A stretch of 64,000 bases of DNA from Nocardia niwae NBRC 108934 = DSM 45340 (GTDB lineage Bacteria > Actinomycetota > Actinomycetes > Mycobacteriales > Mycobacteriaceae), in assembly GCF_001613465.1 (NCBI RefSeq), contig NZ_BDCK01000017.1, forward strand, positions 310,001 to 374,000, read 5' to 3'. Made by a program: the position numbers and the translations under genes. Positions 54,749-62,122 of this stretch are shown here, piece by piece; position 1 is the first letter of the stretch; every line of letters starts with the position of its first letter. The notes under the pieces are model-generated. The model did no database searches and had not been told where the DNA came from. It was given only the letters and a program-made list of their open reading frames with translations.

Positions 54749-55912
54749 TCAGTCGGGCGTGCCGCCGATGACGCCGCCGGGCAGTGTCCTCGGAGGTTCG
54801 CCGAGCAACTCGTCGGTGTTCTCCTGGGTGATCAGGTAGTCCGGCGTCTTGTGCTCGGATTCGTCGTCCTTGCCGCCGCCGCGCGCGCCGGGCGCCATCA
54901 TGCCCGGCATACCGCTCGTACCGCGCAGTCCGGAGGTGGCTCTTGCCGCGGCTGCCGGATTCACCGATGTGTTCGGCGTTCCAGGTGTGCCCGGGACGCT
55001 GCGTCCAGGTTGCGGCTGGCTCGTTGTGCTGGGCGTGCCGGGGCTGCCCGGTGTGCCGGGGCTGTGCGGAGCCGGGGTGGTCGTCGGCGCAGTCTTGGCC
55101 GGGTCCGTGGTGGAGGCCGGTGTGGTCGACGTGGGGTCCACGCCTGCGGGGGTGGTCGAAGTGTCGTCCGCTGTCGTGTCGGAGGATTGCTGGTCCTGGG
55201 CCGGCTCGTCGGTGGACTGTTGCTCTTCGGCGCTCGTCCCCTCGGGCTGGCCGTCGTTGTTCTCGTCTGCCGAGGTACCGGATTCGGTGGCGGTGGGATT
55301 GGTGCCGGGTCCGTTCGGAGTGGGACCGCCGTCGTCATCGCTCTGGTATCCACCCGGCGGCGGCGCTGGAATGTCCACCGACGCGGTCGGGCCGACAGGG
55401 GCGGGCAGCACGGGAATCTTGCCATCCATCTCGTTGAACGGCTGTACGTAGTACTCGTTCATCGCGACTCGCGCCGACTGCTCGGCCAGGAAGCGTTCGC
55501 TGGACAGATTCCAGCGCCTCGGATGGAAGATGCGATCCTCGAACGGGATATCGACGAGGTCGGGGATGGCCTTCTTCGTGTCGGCGATCGCTGTGGCGGC
55601 ATCGCGGACCCGGTAGTACAGCTCTTCCAAGGACGTCGTCAGATTCTGTGCGTCACCGGTGTACTTCGCGATGGCGCTCTTGGACTGCTCCGCTGCGGGA
55701 CCGGACCACGCTTGAGCTATCGAGGTCTGGATGGAGCGCGCAAAGGTCTCGACACCTCGCTCCCACTCGTTGCGAGCCTGCCAGTACGTGTCCGCTTGCG
55801 TGAACGCGTCGGTGGGGTCGAGCGGTTTGAACGTGTCGTTGATCTGCGAGTGTTCCCAGCTGTCGGTGTGCTCGCCACCGTTCGGGATGCGCTTGTTCTC
55901 GTAGCCGCTCAT
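54749..55912 (-). CDS. PPE-like protein with W-S-G motif and Pro-rich tail
   Basis: A 387-aa protein. The N-terminal helical part (about residues 25-160) contains W69-S-G71 (SIAQAWSGPAAEQSKSAIAK), typical for WXG/PPE-type type VII substrates. The middle (about 170-340) is a Pro/Thr/Ser/Gly-rich linker. The C-terminus keeps DYLITQENTDELLGEPPRTL, a conserved end in actinobacterial PPE-like proteins. It is coupled to the preceding 159-aa gene (ATGA) and is the likely client of the EspG downstream. Confidence 0.78.
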   Translation of the reverse strand: MSGYENKRIPNGGEHTDSWEHSQINDTFKPLDPTDAFTQADTYWQARNEWERGVETFARSIQTSIAQAWSGPAAEQSKSAIAKYTGDAQNLTTSLEELYYRVRDAATAIADTKKAIPDLVDIPFEDRIFHPRRWNLSSERFLAEQSARVAMNEYYVQPFNEMDGKIPVLPAPVGPTASVDIPAPPPGGYQSDDDGGPTPNGPGTNPTATESGTSADENNDGQPEGTSAEEQQSTDEPAQDQQSSDTTADDTSTTPAGVDPTSTTPASTTDPAKTAPTTTPAPHSPGTPGSPGTPSTTSQPQPGRSVPGTPGTPNTSVNPAAAARATSGLRGTSGMPGMMAPGARGGGKDDESEHKTPDYLITQENTDELLGEPPRTLPGGVIGGTPD

Positions 55913-56388
55913 TCGTTCGTTCCATTCGGAAGCCTGGGCGGTGAGAATTGGACTCCGACGGGCGGGCGCTCGGGCAGGGTGGTGTTCAGTCTGTTGAAAG
56001 CTTCGGCAAAGTCGCTGTCCGCCTGCATGATTAGATCCCGAGCGAGCCGGTGCACTTCTTGGATGTCCTCGACGATGCGATAGTGATCTTCCATGATCTG
56101 ATGGACGCTGTTGCGATCGTCGGCACCTTTGGCCTTCTGTTTGAATCTATCGACCAGGGTTTTTGCCGAGACCATATCTCCGTTGCCCTCGCCCAAGCCC
56201 CAGTGATCCTGCGCCGACACAAGATCCATGGAGGCTTGGATCTTTCGGATGGAAATCTTGAAATACTCGCAGTCACGGTCGATGTAAATGAAATCCTCTG
56301 CGGACATCTGGATACCTAGCTGCCCGCCCTGTGCGGCGTTCAAGATGTTCGCCATAGGCCGAGACGGCGGCGCGTTGTCGTCACCCAT
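55909..56388 (-). CDS. Type VII secretion-associated helical protein, 159 aa
   Basis: A 159-aa soluble helical protein: CEYFKISIRKIQASMDLVSA, SAKTLVDRFKQKAKGADDRN, SVHQIMEDHYRIVEDIQEVH. The stretch IYIDRDCEYFKISIRKIQ suggests an ESX-type four-helix fold. There is no W-x-G. It overlaps the PPE-like gene by 4 bp, so the two may be co-secreted partners, as PE/PPE pairs are. Family unknown. 39 bp downstream of the DUF3558 lipoprotein gene. Confidence 0.65.
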   Translation of the reverse strand: MGDDNAPPSRPMANILNAAQGGQLGIQMSAEDFIYIDRDCEYFKISIRKIQASMDLVSAQDHWGLGEGNGDMVSAKTLVDRFKQKAKGADDRNSVHQIMEDHYRIVEDIQEVHRLARDLIMQADSDFAEAFNRLNTTLPERPPVGVQFSPPRLPNGTNE

Positions 56389-56427
56389 GTGGTTCCCTCC
56401 CGGTGAGTTCGATCGCTTCGGTGTATC

Positions 56428-56994
56428 TCAAACGGTGGCAGGCATCGTTGGCACTACCTTCTCCGCTAAGGTCTTCGCAAGCGCGCAGGTATCGATCTGG
56501 CCGGTCTTGCGATTCGAGGGTGGGTTGCTGAGGAAGAACTCCAGGCTTCCGCCCGTCATCTCAACATTGATCGTGCACACGGCGTCGGGGTGCTCCTCGA
56601 CCTGCCGGGTCGAGATTGCGCGGCGACCGCCAATAACGTATTCACGGGTATCTGCGAACTTCTTGTTTCGCACCATGTCAACGGTGAGATTCGTTGTCCG
56701 GATGGTGGGTACGTATCCATCGGGCTGCGCCCACATGCAACCACGCCACTTGACTCCCCCCGATGAGTTGGCGTCCTGCTTGTCCTTGCTGCGTAGGTTC
56801 TCTGAATCGAGCACGCTTTGCGGGATGTCGGTGCACGGGTCGTAGCCGGTGGGAGCTGCCGGGGCGAGGTTCGTAATGGCCGAGGAAGTTCCAGTCGGGG
56901 CGGCATCGTCATCGGCTGGTCCACAGGCTGCCAAAACGAGTGCAGTGCCGACCGCTAGGACTGTCAGTCGCCGTGAATTCCGCCCTGAGGTCAT
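56428..56994 (-). CDS. DUF3558 lipoprotein
   Basis: A 188-aa lipoprotein. The signal sequence RRLTVLAVGTALVLAAC has its lipobox cysteine at C24. The mature part has the DUF3558 pattern GYDPCTDIPQSVLDSENLRS, GGVKWRGCMWAQPDGY and TGQIDTCALAKTLAEKVVPT. DUF3558 proteins occur in Nocardia and mycobacteria next to type VII substrates; their function is unknown. An ATG six codons upstream is possible. Likely first gene of the secretion-island operon. Confidence 0.85.
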   Translation of the reverse strand: MTSGRNSRRLTVLAVGTALVLAACGPADDDAAPTGTSSAITNLAPAAPTGYDPCTDIPQSVLDSENLRSKDKQDANSSGGVKWRGCMWAQPDGYVPTIRTTNLTVDMVRNKKFADTREYVIGGRRAISTRQVEEHPDAVCTINVEMTGGSLEFFLSNPPSNRKTGQIDTCALAKTLAEKVVPTMPATV

Positions 56995-57191
56995 TGGTTC
57001 CCCTCGCACACCGGTGAGTCGTTCCTGGCCTCTCCAGGGCCGGACCGGCTCCTCCGCCCCCTGCAGTGAATGTCGACGCTACCGGCGGCGTTTCCCGGGT
57101 GCAAGCGACCTGGCCCGCTTCCGCCCGTTGAGGTTCCGCCCAGCGCCCCCGCCTCGCGCGAGGAGGCCGGGGCGGTAGACGAGCAATTTGA

Positions 57192-57404
57192 TCAGGACTG
57201 CGGCGAGACCAGTTCTCCGCTGGCTATGTGAGCAGTGAACGAGTCCCACTCGCTCGGGCCGAACACCAGAGCTGGGCCGGTCGGATTCTTCGAGTCGCGT
57301 ACACCCACGCAGCCTTCGCGGAGGAACGCGACCTCTACGCAGTCCCTGTCCGCGCTGCTGAAGCTGCTCTTGAACCAGGTGGCACCGGATAGGCTGGCGC
57401 TCAT
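57192..57404 (-). CDS. DUF397 protein
   Basis: A 70-aa protein with the DUF397 signature: ATWFKSSFSSADRDCVEVAF, VGVRDSKNPTGPALVF and PSEWDSFTAHI. DUF397 proteins pair with the XRE regulator encoded directly upstream, and such pairs affect development or antibiotic synthesis in streptomycetes (Scr1/Scr2 type). The ATG overlaps the XRE stop by 4 bp, so both are made together. Confidence 0.92.
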   Translation of the reverse strand: MSASLSGATWFKSSFSSADRDCVEVAFLREGCVGVRDSKNPTGPALVFGPSEWDSFTAHIASGELVSPQS

Positions 57405-58282
57405 TCGGCATACTCCTCGGCGATCTTGCGGATGAGGGCGCGACTGCTCTCCTGGTCGAGGGCCGATCGCAGGATGTCGGCGTACGCCTGCCGGTGTTGC
57501 CGGACCTCATCAGGCTTCTCAAGATACAGGTCGCCGGTGAATCCCTGCACGTAAACGACCGGCGGCTCGGCGAGATGAGCGATCGGGTGCTCCGGGAAGT
57601 CGAGCATCACGAACGAGCCGACGTTCAGCCCCGCGTATGCCTCTGCTGCAAGGGGGACCACCCGTACCGAAACGTGCGATCGTTCACCGATCCTGAGTAG
57701 GTGCCTGAGCTGGCCTTCCATTATCGAGGGGCCCCCGATCGCCCGGCGCAGTGCGGATTCATCGATGACGGCTTCGAAGTGCAACAGGTCGGAGTCGTTG
57801 TCCAAGCGGGACTTCCGGTGCCTGAATGCCGCTATCTTCCGTTCGACTTCCGTCCCGGCCATTGCCGAGAAGCGGACCCAGATCAAGGCGCGCCGATACT
57901 CGTCGGTCTGCAGTAGCCCGGGGAGCAGGGTCGTCTGGAAGGAGGCGATGCGTTTGGCTGTCGCCTCCAACTCCACAAAGAGGTTGAAGTCTTCCAGAAT
58001 GGTGTCGTCGAACGCATGCCACCATCCGGGGCGCTTGATCTCCTCGGCCAGGTTGAGCAGGAGGGTGGTGCGTGCCTGGGTCGCCCCGTACAACTTGCAC
58101 ATCCCCTCGATGAGTAGCGGGTGAAGCCGTACAGGCTGTCCGGTCTCGATGCGCCACAGGGTCTGTTTACTTACGTCGATCGCGTCGCGGGCGTACTCCG
58201 CGCTGATGCCCGCGCTGATCCGCAGCGCCCGCAGCTGCCGCCCCAGCATCCGGCGGGGCAGGGTGGAACCTGGTGAACTCAC
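57401..58282 (-). CDS. XRE family regulator with DUF5753
   Basis: A 293-aa regulator. The N-terminal HTH is at about residues 12-62 (LGRQLRALRISAGISAEYAR, DAIDVSKQTLWRIETGQPV), and a C-terminal DUF5753 covers about 95-275 (IASFQTTLLPGLLQTDEYRR, YAGLNVGSFVMLDF, VVYVQGFTGDLYLEKPDEVR). Typical partner of DUF397 proteins, with which it overlaps. It probably binds the TGGAACC boxes found upstream in the divergent spacer and represses both itself and the divergent pair. Confidence 0.9.
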   Translation of the reverse strand: MSSPGSTLPRRMLGRQLRALRISAGISAEYARDAIDVSKQTLWRIETGQPVRLHPLLIEGMCKLYGATQARTTLLLNLAEEIKRPGWWHAFDDTILEDFNLFVELEATAKRIASFQTTLLPGLLQTDEYRRALIWVRFSAMAGTEVERKIAAFRHRKSRLDNDSDLLHFEAVIDESALRRAIGGPSIMEGQLRHLLRIGERSHVSVRVVPLAAEAYAGLNVGSFVMLDFPEHPIAHLAEPPVVYVQGFTGDLYLEKPDEVRQHRQAYADILRSALDQESSRALIRKIAEEYAE

Positions 58283-58326
58283 GACGAATTCCCTTTCGTA
58301 GCCTAAGTATTGGCCGGGTACCTAAC

Positions 58327-58479
58327 TGGAACCGAATGGCGGGGGGCCTTGGAACCTGGGCGGTTTTCGCCCGGTTCCACCACTGAGAACATTCCCGCCC
58401 AGCAATATCCGGTGCTCTACTGATCGCGACCGGTCCGAATCGAAGAAGTGCTGAAACCTTAACCGCGCCAACGGTTCCA
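58327..58479. promoter_or_regulatory. Four TGGAACC boxes in the XRE divergent region
   Basis: TGGAACC occurs at 58327-58333 and 58350-58356. Its complement GGTTCCA occurs at 58373-58379 and 58473-58479. The first three are spaced exactly 23 bp. They lie in the 250-bp spacer between the XRE/DUF397 operon and the divergent pair, so they are candidate XRE operators. Confidence 0.55.
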
Positions 58480-58532
58480 GGTCCAGCGACCGGGATTTTC
58501 GCGTACCGAACCATGTGAATCGAGGCTGGCGA

Positions 58533-58994
58533 ATGAATCATGCGGCATTCGAGGACACTCCCGCGTCCCGCTGCGCGTTTTACCGCCGCACCTGTGGGCT
58601 GCCCGCCGGAATGCATCCGGAGATCGGCCGCATCGTCGTGAAGGCGGGCGTGGTGGGCGGGATCACGATGCCCGGCAGGCTGGGGCAGTGCGTGCGCGAC
58701 GACCTGCTTTTCCGTGGCCAGGCGATCGGCCCGGTGATCGCGCACATCCGCTCTCGTCGATGGACCTTCCTGTGCCGGCCGGATCTACCCGACGACGTGC
58801 GGCTGTTCGCCGCGTTGTTCCGGATAGACGTGTCGATCGTGCCGTTCGGCAGTGAAATCGCATTGCCGTCACCGGCCGACGCGAGCAACGCATTTCGCCG
58901 ATGGGTGGTTGCGCCGCGGGATACGTTCCGTCCGTCCGGGATGGTGATCGTGAATTGCGTGCTGGCCCGCGCGGGCGGGAAGGGTGCGCCGTGA
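58533..58994 (+). CDS. Hypothetical protein paired with DUF4254 gene
   Basis: A 153-aa protein from an ATG at 58533 (a GTG at 58515 is possible). It reads PASRCAFYRRTCGLPAGMHP, VGGITMPGRLGQCVRDDLLF, GPVIAHIRSRRWTFLCRPDL and VIVNCVLARAGGKGAP. It is soluble with three cysteines and no known motif. Similar genes flank XRE/DUF397/DUF4254 sets in actinobacteria. The GTGA overlap with the next gene suggests a two-gene unit, divergent from the XRE operon. Confidence 0.65.
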   Translation: MNHAAFEDTPASRCAFYRRTCGLPAGMHPEIGRIVVKAGVVGGITMPGRLGQCVRDDLLFRGQAIGPVIAHIRSRRWTFLCRPDLPDDVRLFAALFRIDVSIVPFGSEIALPSPADASNAFRRWVVAPRDTFRPSGMVIVNCVLARAGGKGAP

Positions 58995-59416
58995 GTGAGG
59001 GTCTGCCGACGCGAAGTCAGCTGCTGCGGGCCTGCCGGGAGGACGCGCCGCCGGGGCATCCGGTGCTCGTGCGGGCGCGCACCCTGACCGACCTGCACGC
59101 TCGCCGCATCCGTGCGGAGGGGGAATGCGGCTGCGGCGTGGACGAGGGCCGGGATCGGCTGATCGGGGACATCAATCGCTGGGTCGAAGTGCGTTTGCCC
59201 GTCGCGCGCGGTGGCGCCTATCTGCACACCGAATCGTTCGGCTCGGTGATCGACCGCCTGGCGCGGCTGAGCGCGTGCGCCTACGCGGCCATGGTCGACG
59301 AGCAGGAGTGGGACCTGTGGTTCGCGTGGGAGCGGCTGGCCGAAGCGGCGGTCGCCTACGACGATCTGGTCGGCGAGCTGCGCAGTGGACGCCGCCGGTT
59401 GCCGAGCGCCTTCTAG
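58991..59416 (+). CDS. DUF4254 family protein
   Basis: A 141-aa helical protein with the DUF4254 pattern: LTDLHARRIRAEGECGCGVD, RDRLIGDINRWVEVRL, HTESFGSVIDRLARLSACAY. It also contains a Cys/Gly pair (CGCG). Coupled by a GTGA overlap to the preceding gene. Function unknown; such genes sit next to XRE/DUF397 regulators. Confidence 0.75.
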   Translation: MSEGLPTRSQLLRACREDAPPGHPVLVRARTLTDLHARRIRAEGECGCGVDEGRDRLIGDINRWVEVRLPVARGGAYLHTESFGSVIDRLARLSACAYAAMVDEQEWDLWFAWERLAEAAVAYDDLVGELRSGRRRLPSAF

Positions 59417-59426
59417 CGAAGTGGGT

Positions 59427-59924
59427 TCAGCTGCGCAGCAGGGTGGCGGCGAGGTGATGTTGCAGCGGTTCGCCGACCGCCGCCATCCGGAGCGTGTAGT
59501 CGATGGTGTCGCCGGACATGCGCAGCGAGCGACCGAGGGCGGTCACGAGTTTCGCGGTGCTGCTGCGCCCGATGCCGGTGGAGTCCAATTCCATACGCAG
59601 CGTGCCGTCCTCGATCGCGAGCGAGCCCTCGCAGATTTCGGTGATGCCGGTGGGATGGGCGAGGATCAATTCGACGCGGTCGGGACGCGGGCAACGCAGA
59701 TAGCCGGTCTCGGCGTGCAGCGGCCGGCCGTCGTCGGTGGCGCGGGTCTTCTGCCGGTAGGTGAGGAACGGGCGGCCGAGATGGCCGAACCGGATTTCCT
59801 CGACATAGCCGAACGGCTGAATGGTCGGGTATTCACCCTGCCCATTACCGCGCCACGTGCCGAGCAGTGGAGCGAGCGGAGCGATATCGGGGTGCAGGGC
59901 AATAGCAGGCTGGGGTTCGACCAC
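59427..59924 (-). CDS. Nitrobindin-like haem-binding protein (FABP-like)
   Basis: A 165-aa beta-barrel protein of the nitrobindin family, which bind ferric haem and can react with NO or peroxynitrite. The family motif GTWRGNGQGEYPTIQPFGYV (about residues 24-43) is complete. EEIRFGHLGRPFLTYRQKT follows, and the end EPLQHHLAATLLRS holds the haem-ligating His region. The GTG at 59924 is chosen since the barrel begins near PAIALHPDIAPLAPLLGTW. It is divergent from the TIGR03118 lipoprotein gene across a putative iron box. Confidence 0.88.
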   Translation of the reverse strand: MVEPQPAIALHPDIAPLAPLLGTWRGNGQGEYPTIQPFGYVEEIRFGHLGRPFLTYRQKTRATDDGRPLHAETGYLRCPRPDRVELILAHPTGITEICEGSLAIEDGTLRMELDSTGIGRSSTAKLVTALGRSLRMSGDTIDYTLRMAAVGEPLQHHLAATLLRS

Positions 59925-59985
59925 GGCGAACAGCCTAAACCCGTGCTCATCCAACCGTTCGGGTACTCCCGAATTTGCCGCACGC

Positions 59986-60004
59986 TAAGGTTAGCTTCGC
60001 CTTA
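59986..60004. promoter_or_regulatory. Putative iron box (IdeR/DtxR type)
   Basis: TAAGGTTAGCTTCGCCTTA matches the DtxR/IdeR consensus TTAGGTTAGGCTAACCTAA at 13 of 19 positions. It sits in the 116-bp spacer between the haem-binding protein gene and the lipoprotein gene, 36 bp upstream of the TTG start of the latter. Confidence 0.5.
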
Positions 60005-60040
60005 TCACCAATGTGGTGTGGTCGGAAAGGAAACAGTAAG

Positions 60041-61396
60041 TTGAACGGACGCTGGAATGAGTCGCGTCGTGGCGGTACGCCGCGGTCGCGGACCCGAAGT
60101 GGTCTGCTGCGCGCGTCGGCGCTTGGTGTCGCGCTGATCGTGGCGGCGGGCTGCTCGGACTCGAAGTCGGACGAGGTGCCCGCGCTCGACGGCAACGAAT
60201 ACGTCCAGACCAATCTCGCGGCCAACAACGCGGAGTACAAGGCGCAGTTCGTATTTCCCGACCTGGTGAACGCCTGGGGGTTGGCAAACCGCCCGAAGGG
60301 CGCCGGTGGGCACTTCTGGGTCGGCGGGGGTGGTAAATCGTTCCAGTTCGTCGGCGACGTGACCAAGTCCCCGGACGAGAAGGTGCACAAGCTCTTCCAG
60401 GACGATCTGAAGATCGTCACCATCCCGGGCGCCGACGCCGACACCTCGGACAAGAGCGCGGGCAAGACCACCGGCGTGGTGTTCAACCCGGCGCCGATCA
60501 CCTCCGACCTGTTCGTCGTCCGCGACCAGCCGGTGGAGGCCGAAGGCGGGCCGCTGAACGGTTCGGCGCGGTTCATCTTCGCCACCGACTCCGGCAAGAT
60601 CTCCGCCTGGACCGAACTGGGCTTCGAGGGCCGGATCGTGCGCCACGACGGGCCCGCCAACCTGGTCTTCGACGGCCAGGCGCAGGGCATGCAGTTCTTC
60701 GGGATCGCGCTCGCCCCCTCCGGTGACAAGCTGCTGGCCGCCGATTTCGGCGCCGACCCGCAGGTGCGGACGTTCGACAAGAACTGGCAGCCGATACCGA
60801 CCACCGGCTTCGCCAACCCGTTCGCCACCGGCGACGCGATCGACCCGGCCGCGCCGGAGAAGGGCAAGAAGGCCGCGCCCGGCGATCCCGCGCCGTTCAA
60901 CGTCTCGACCATCGGCAACCGGGTGTTCGTCGCCTACGCCACCACGCAGCCGGACGAGAAGGACGCGACCGCGTTCGACGCCGGCGAGGAGGATTCGCTC
61001 GACAAGGACAAAGAGCGGGAAGCGGGCGGCAAACCGGACAAGGGCAAGCTCGCCGAGTTCGACGCCAACGGCAAACTGGTCCGCATCATCGACGACGGCA
61101 AACGCCTGAACGCGCCCTGGGCGGTGACGATCGCGCCGGACGGGTTCGGTCCGCTCAGCGGCAAACTGCTGGTCGGCAACTTCGGCGGCGCCGGACATGT
61201 GCTGGCCTACGACGACACCACCGGCAAGTTCGCCGACTACCTGCGCGATGCCGACGGCAAGCCGGTCGCCATCGAAGGGCTGTGGGCGCTGATGTTCGGC
61301 AACGGAGAGAGTCTCGGCGACGCCGACTCGCTGTACTTCACCGCCGGACCGGACGACGAGAAGGACGGTCTGTTCGGCAAGCTTCGGTTGAAGTAG
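60041..61396 (+). CDS. TIGR03118 family lipoprotein
   Basis: A 451-aa lipoprotein; lipobox IVAAGC with C38 after the basic N-terminus. The family start NEYVQTNLAANNAEYKAQFV, then FPDLVNAWGLANRPKGAGGH, suggests a beta-propeller-like extracytoplasmic protein. An inserted Asp/Glu/Lys-rich segment (about residues 300-345) is visible. The TTG start has AAAGGAAAC 8-14 bases upstream. Function unknown; the iron box upstream suggests induction under iron limitation. A strong terminator follows. Confidence 0.85.
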   Translation: MNGRWNESRRGGTPRSRTRSGLLRASALGVALIVAAGCSDSKSDEVPALDGNEYVQTNLAANNAEYKAQFVFPDLVNAWGLANRPKGAGGHFWVGGGGKSFQFVGDVTKSPDEKVHKLFQDDLKIVTIPGADADTSDKSAGKTTGVVFNPAPITSDLFVVRDQPVEAEGGPLNGSARFIFATDSGKISAWTELGFEGRIVRHDGPANLVFDGQAQGMQFFGIALAPSGDKLLAADFGADPQVRTFDKNWQPIPTTGFANPFATGDAIDPAAPEKGKKAAPGDPAPFNVSTIGNRVFVAYATTQPDEKDATAFDAGEEDSLDKDKEREAGGKPDKGKLAEFDANGKLVRIIDDGKRLNAPWAVTIAPDGFGPLSGKLLVGNFGGAGHVLAYDDTTGKFADYLRDADGKPVAIEGLWALMFGNGESLGDADSLYFTAGPDDEKDGLFGKLRLK

Positions 61397-61405
61397 GCCC
61401 GTTCC

Positions 61406-61440
61406 CGAGCGGCCCGCACCTTTCCGGTGCGGGCCGCTCG
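61406..61440. terminator. Bidirectional terminator between TIGR03118 and TPR genes
   Basis: A perfect 15-bp stem CGAGCGGCCCGCACC (61406-61420) with GGTGCGGGCCGCTCG (61426-61440), loop TTTCC. Convergent genes end 10 bp and 5 bp away. Confidence 0.85.
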
Positions 61441-61444
61441 CGCG

Positions 61445-61945
61445 TCATCGGCCGCCGGTCGGCGCCGAAGCGCGGGGTTCGGTGCGCCGTTCGCGGATGG
61501 CCGACTCGACTTCGTCGACCGCCGTCCGGATCGTCGCCCCGTAGCCGTCGTCGGCGAGGGTGTGCAATCGCACGCGGGCGGCGTCGATTTCGCGCTGTGC
61601 GGCATCGAAGGAACCGAGCCTGCGATAGTCGTCGGCGAGGTTGAGATGCAGTGACGGATAGAACGCGGCCACCCGCAGCGATCCGTCGTAATTCCGCGCG
61701 CGAGCGTCCGAAAGGCTGTCGGCGGCGTCCAGTGCCCGGATGTCCCAGGTGAGCGCCTCGGCGGCATCGTCGTACAAGTCTGCCAGATAGTGGGCGAGCG
61801 TGCACCGGTGCAGCGGGTCGCCCTGCGGCCCGAGTGCGGCCCACACGGCGAGCAGCGCGTCGCGCGCGTCGCCCGGGCGGCCTTCGCGGCCGAGGGTGAC
61901 AGCGCTGGTGATGGCGTCCATGGTGGGGTCGTGGGTCGGGTTCAT
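61445..61945 (-). CDS. TPR-like helical protein, function unknown
   Basis: A 166-aa soluble protein of repeated helical pairs with TPR-like spacing: AVTLGREGRPGDARDALLAV, LAHYLADLYDDAAEALTWDI, LHLNLADDYRRLGSFDAAQR. The ATG at 61945 with GGAGAC upstream is chosen. TPR proteins mediate protein contacts; no partner is evident. It ends 5 bp from the bidirectional terminator. Confidence 0.7.
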   Translation of the reverse strand: MNPTHDPTMDAITSAVTLGREGRPGDARDALLAVWAALGPQGDPLHRCTLAHYLADLYDDAAEALTWDIRALDAADSLSDARARNYDGSLRVAAFYPSLHLNLADDYRRLGSFDAAQREIDAARVRLHTLADDGYGATIRTAVDEVESAIRERRTEPRASAPTGGR

Positions 61946-62122
61946 CCGGGTCTCCTTCGGTGTGGGATGAGGTCGCGTGTCGTGTGCGAGTTCGGATGGC
62001 CGGTGTCGGGCCGACATCGGATGTTCTGGAGGCAGCCGGTGGGCGGGACGCGCGATCGGAGCGCGGCGCCGACGGACACGACCGACGCGGCGACGCGGCG
62101 AATGCGCAGGTACGGACCGTGA

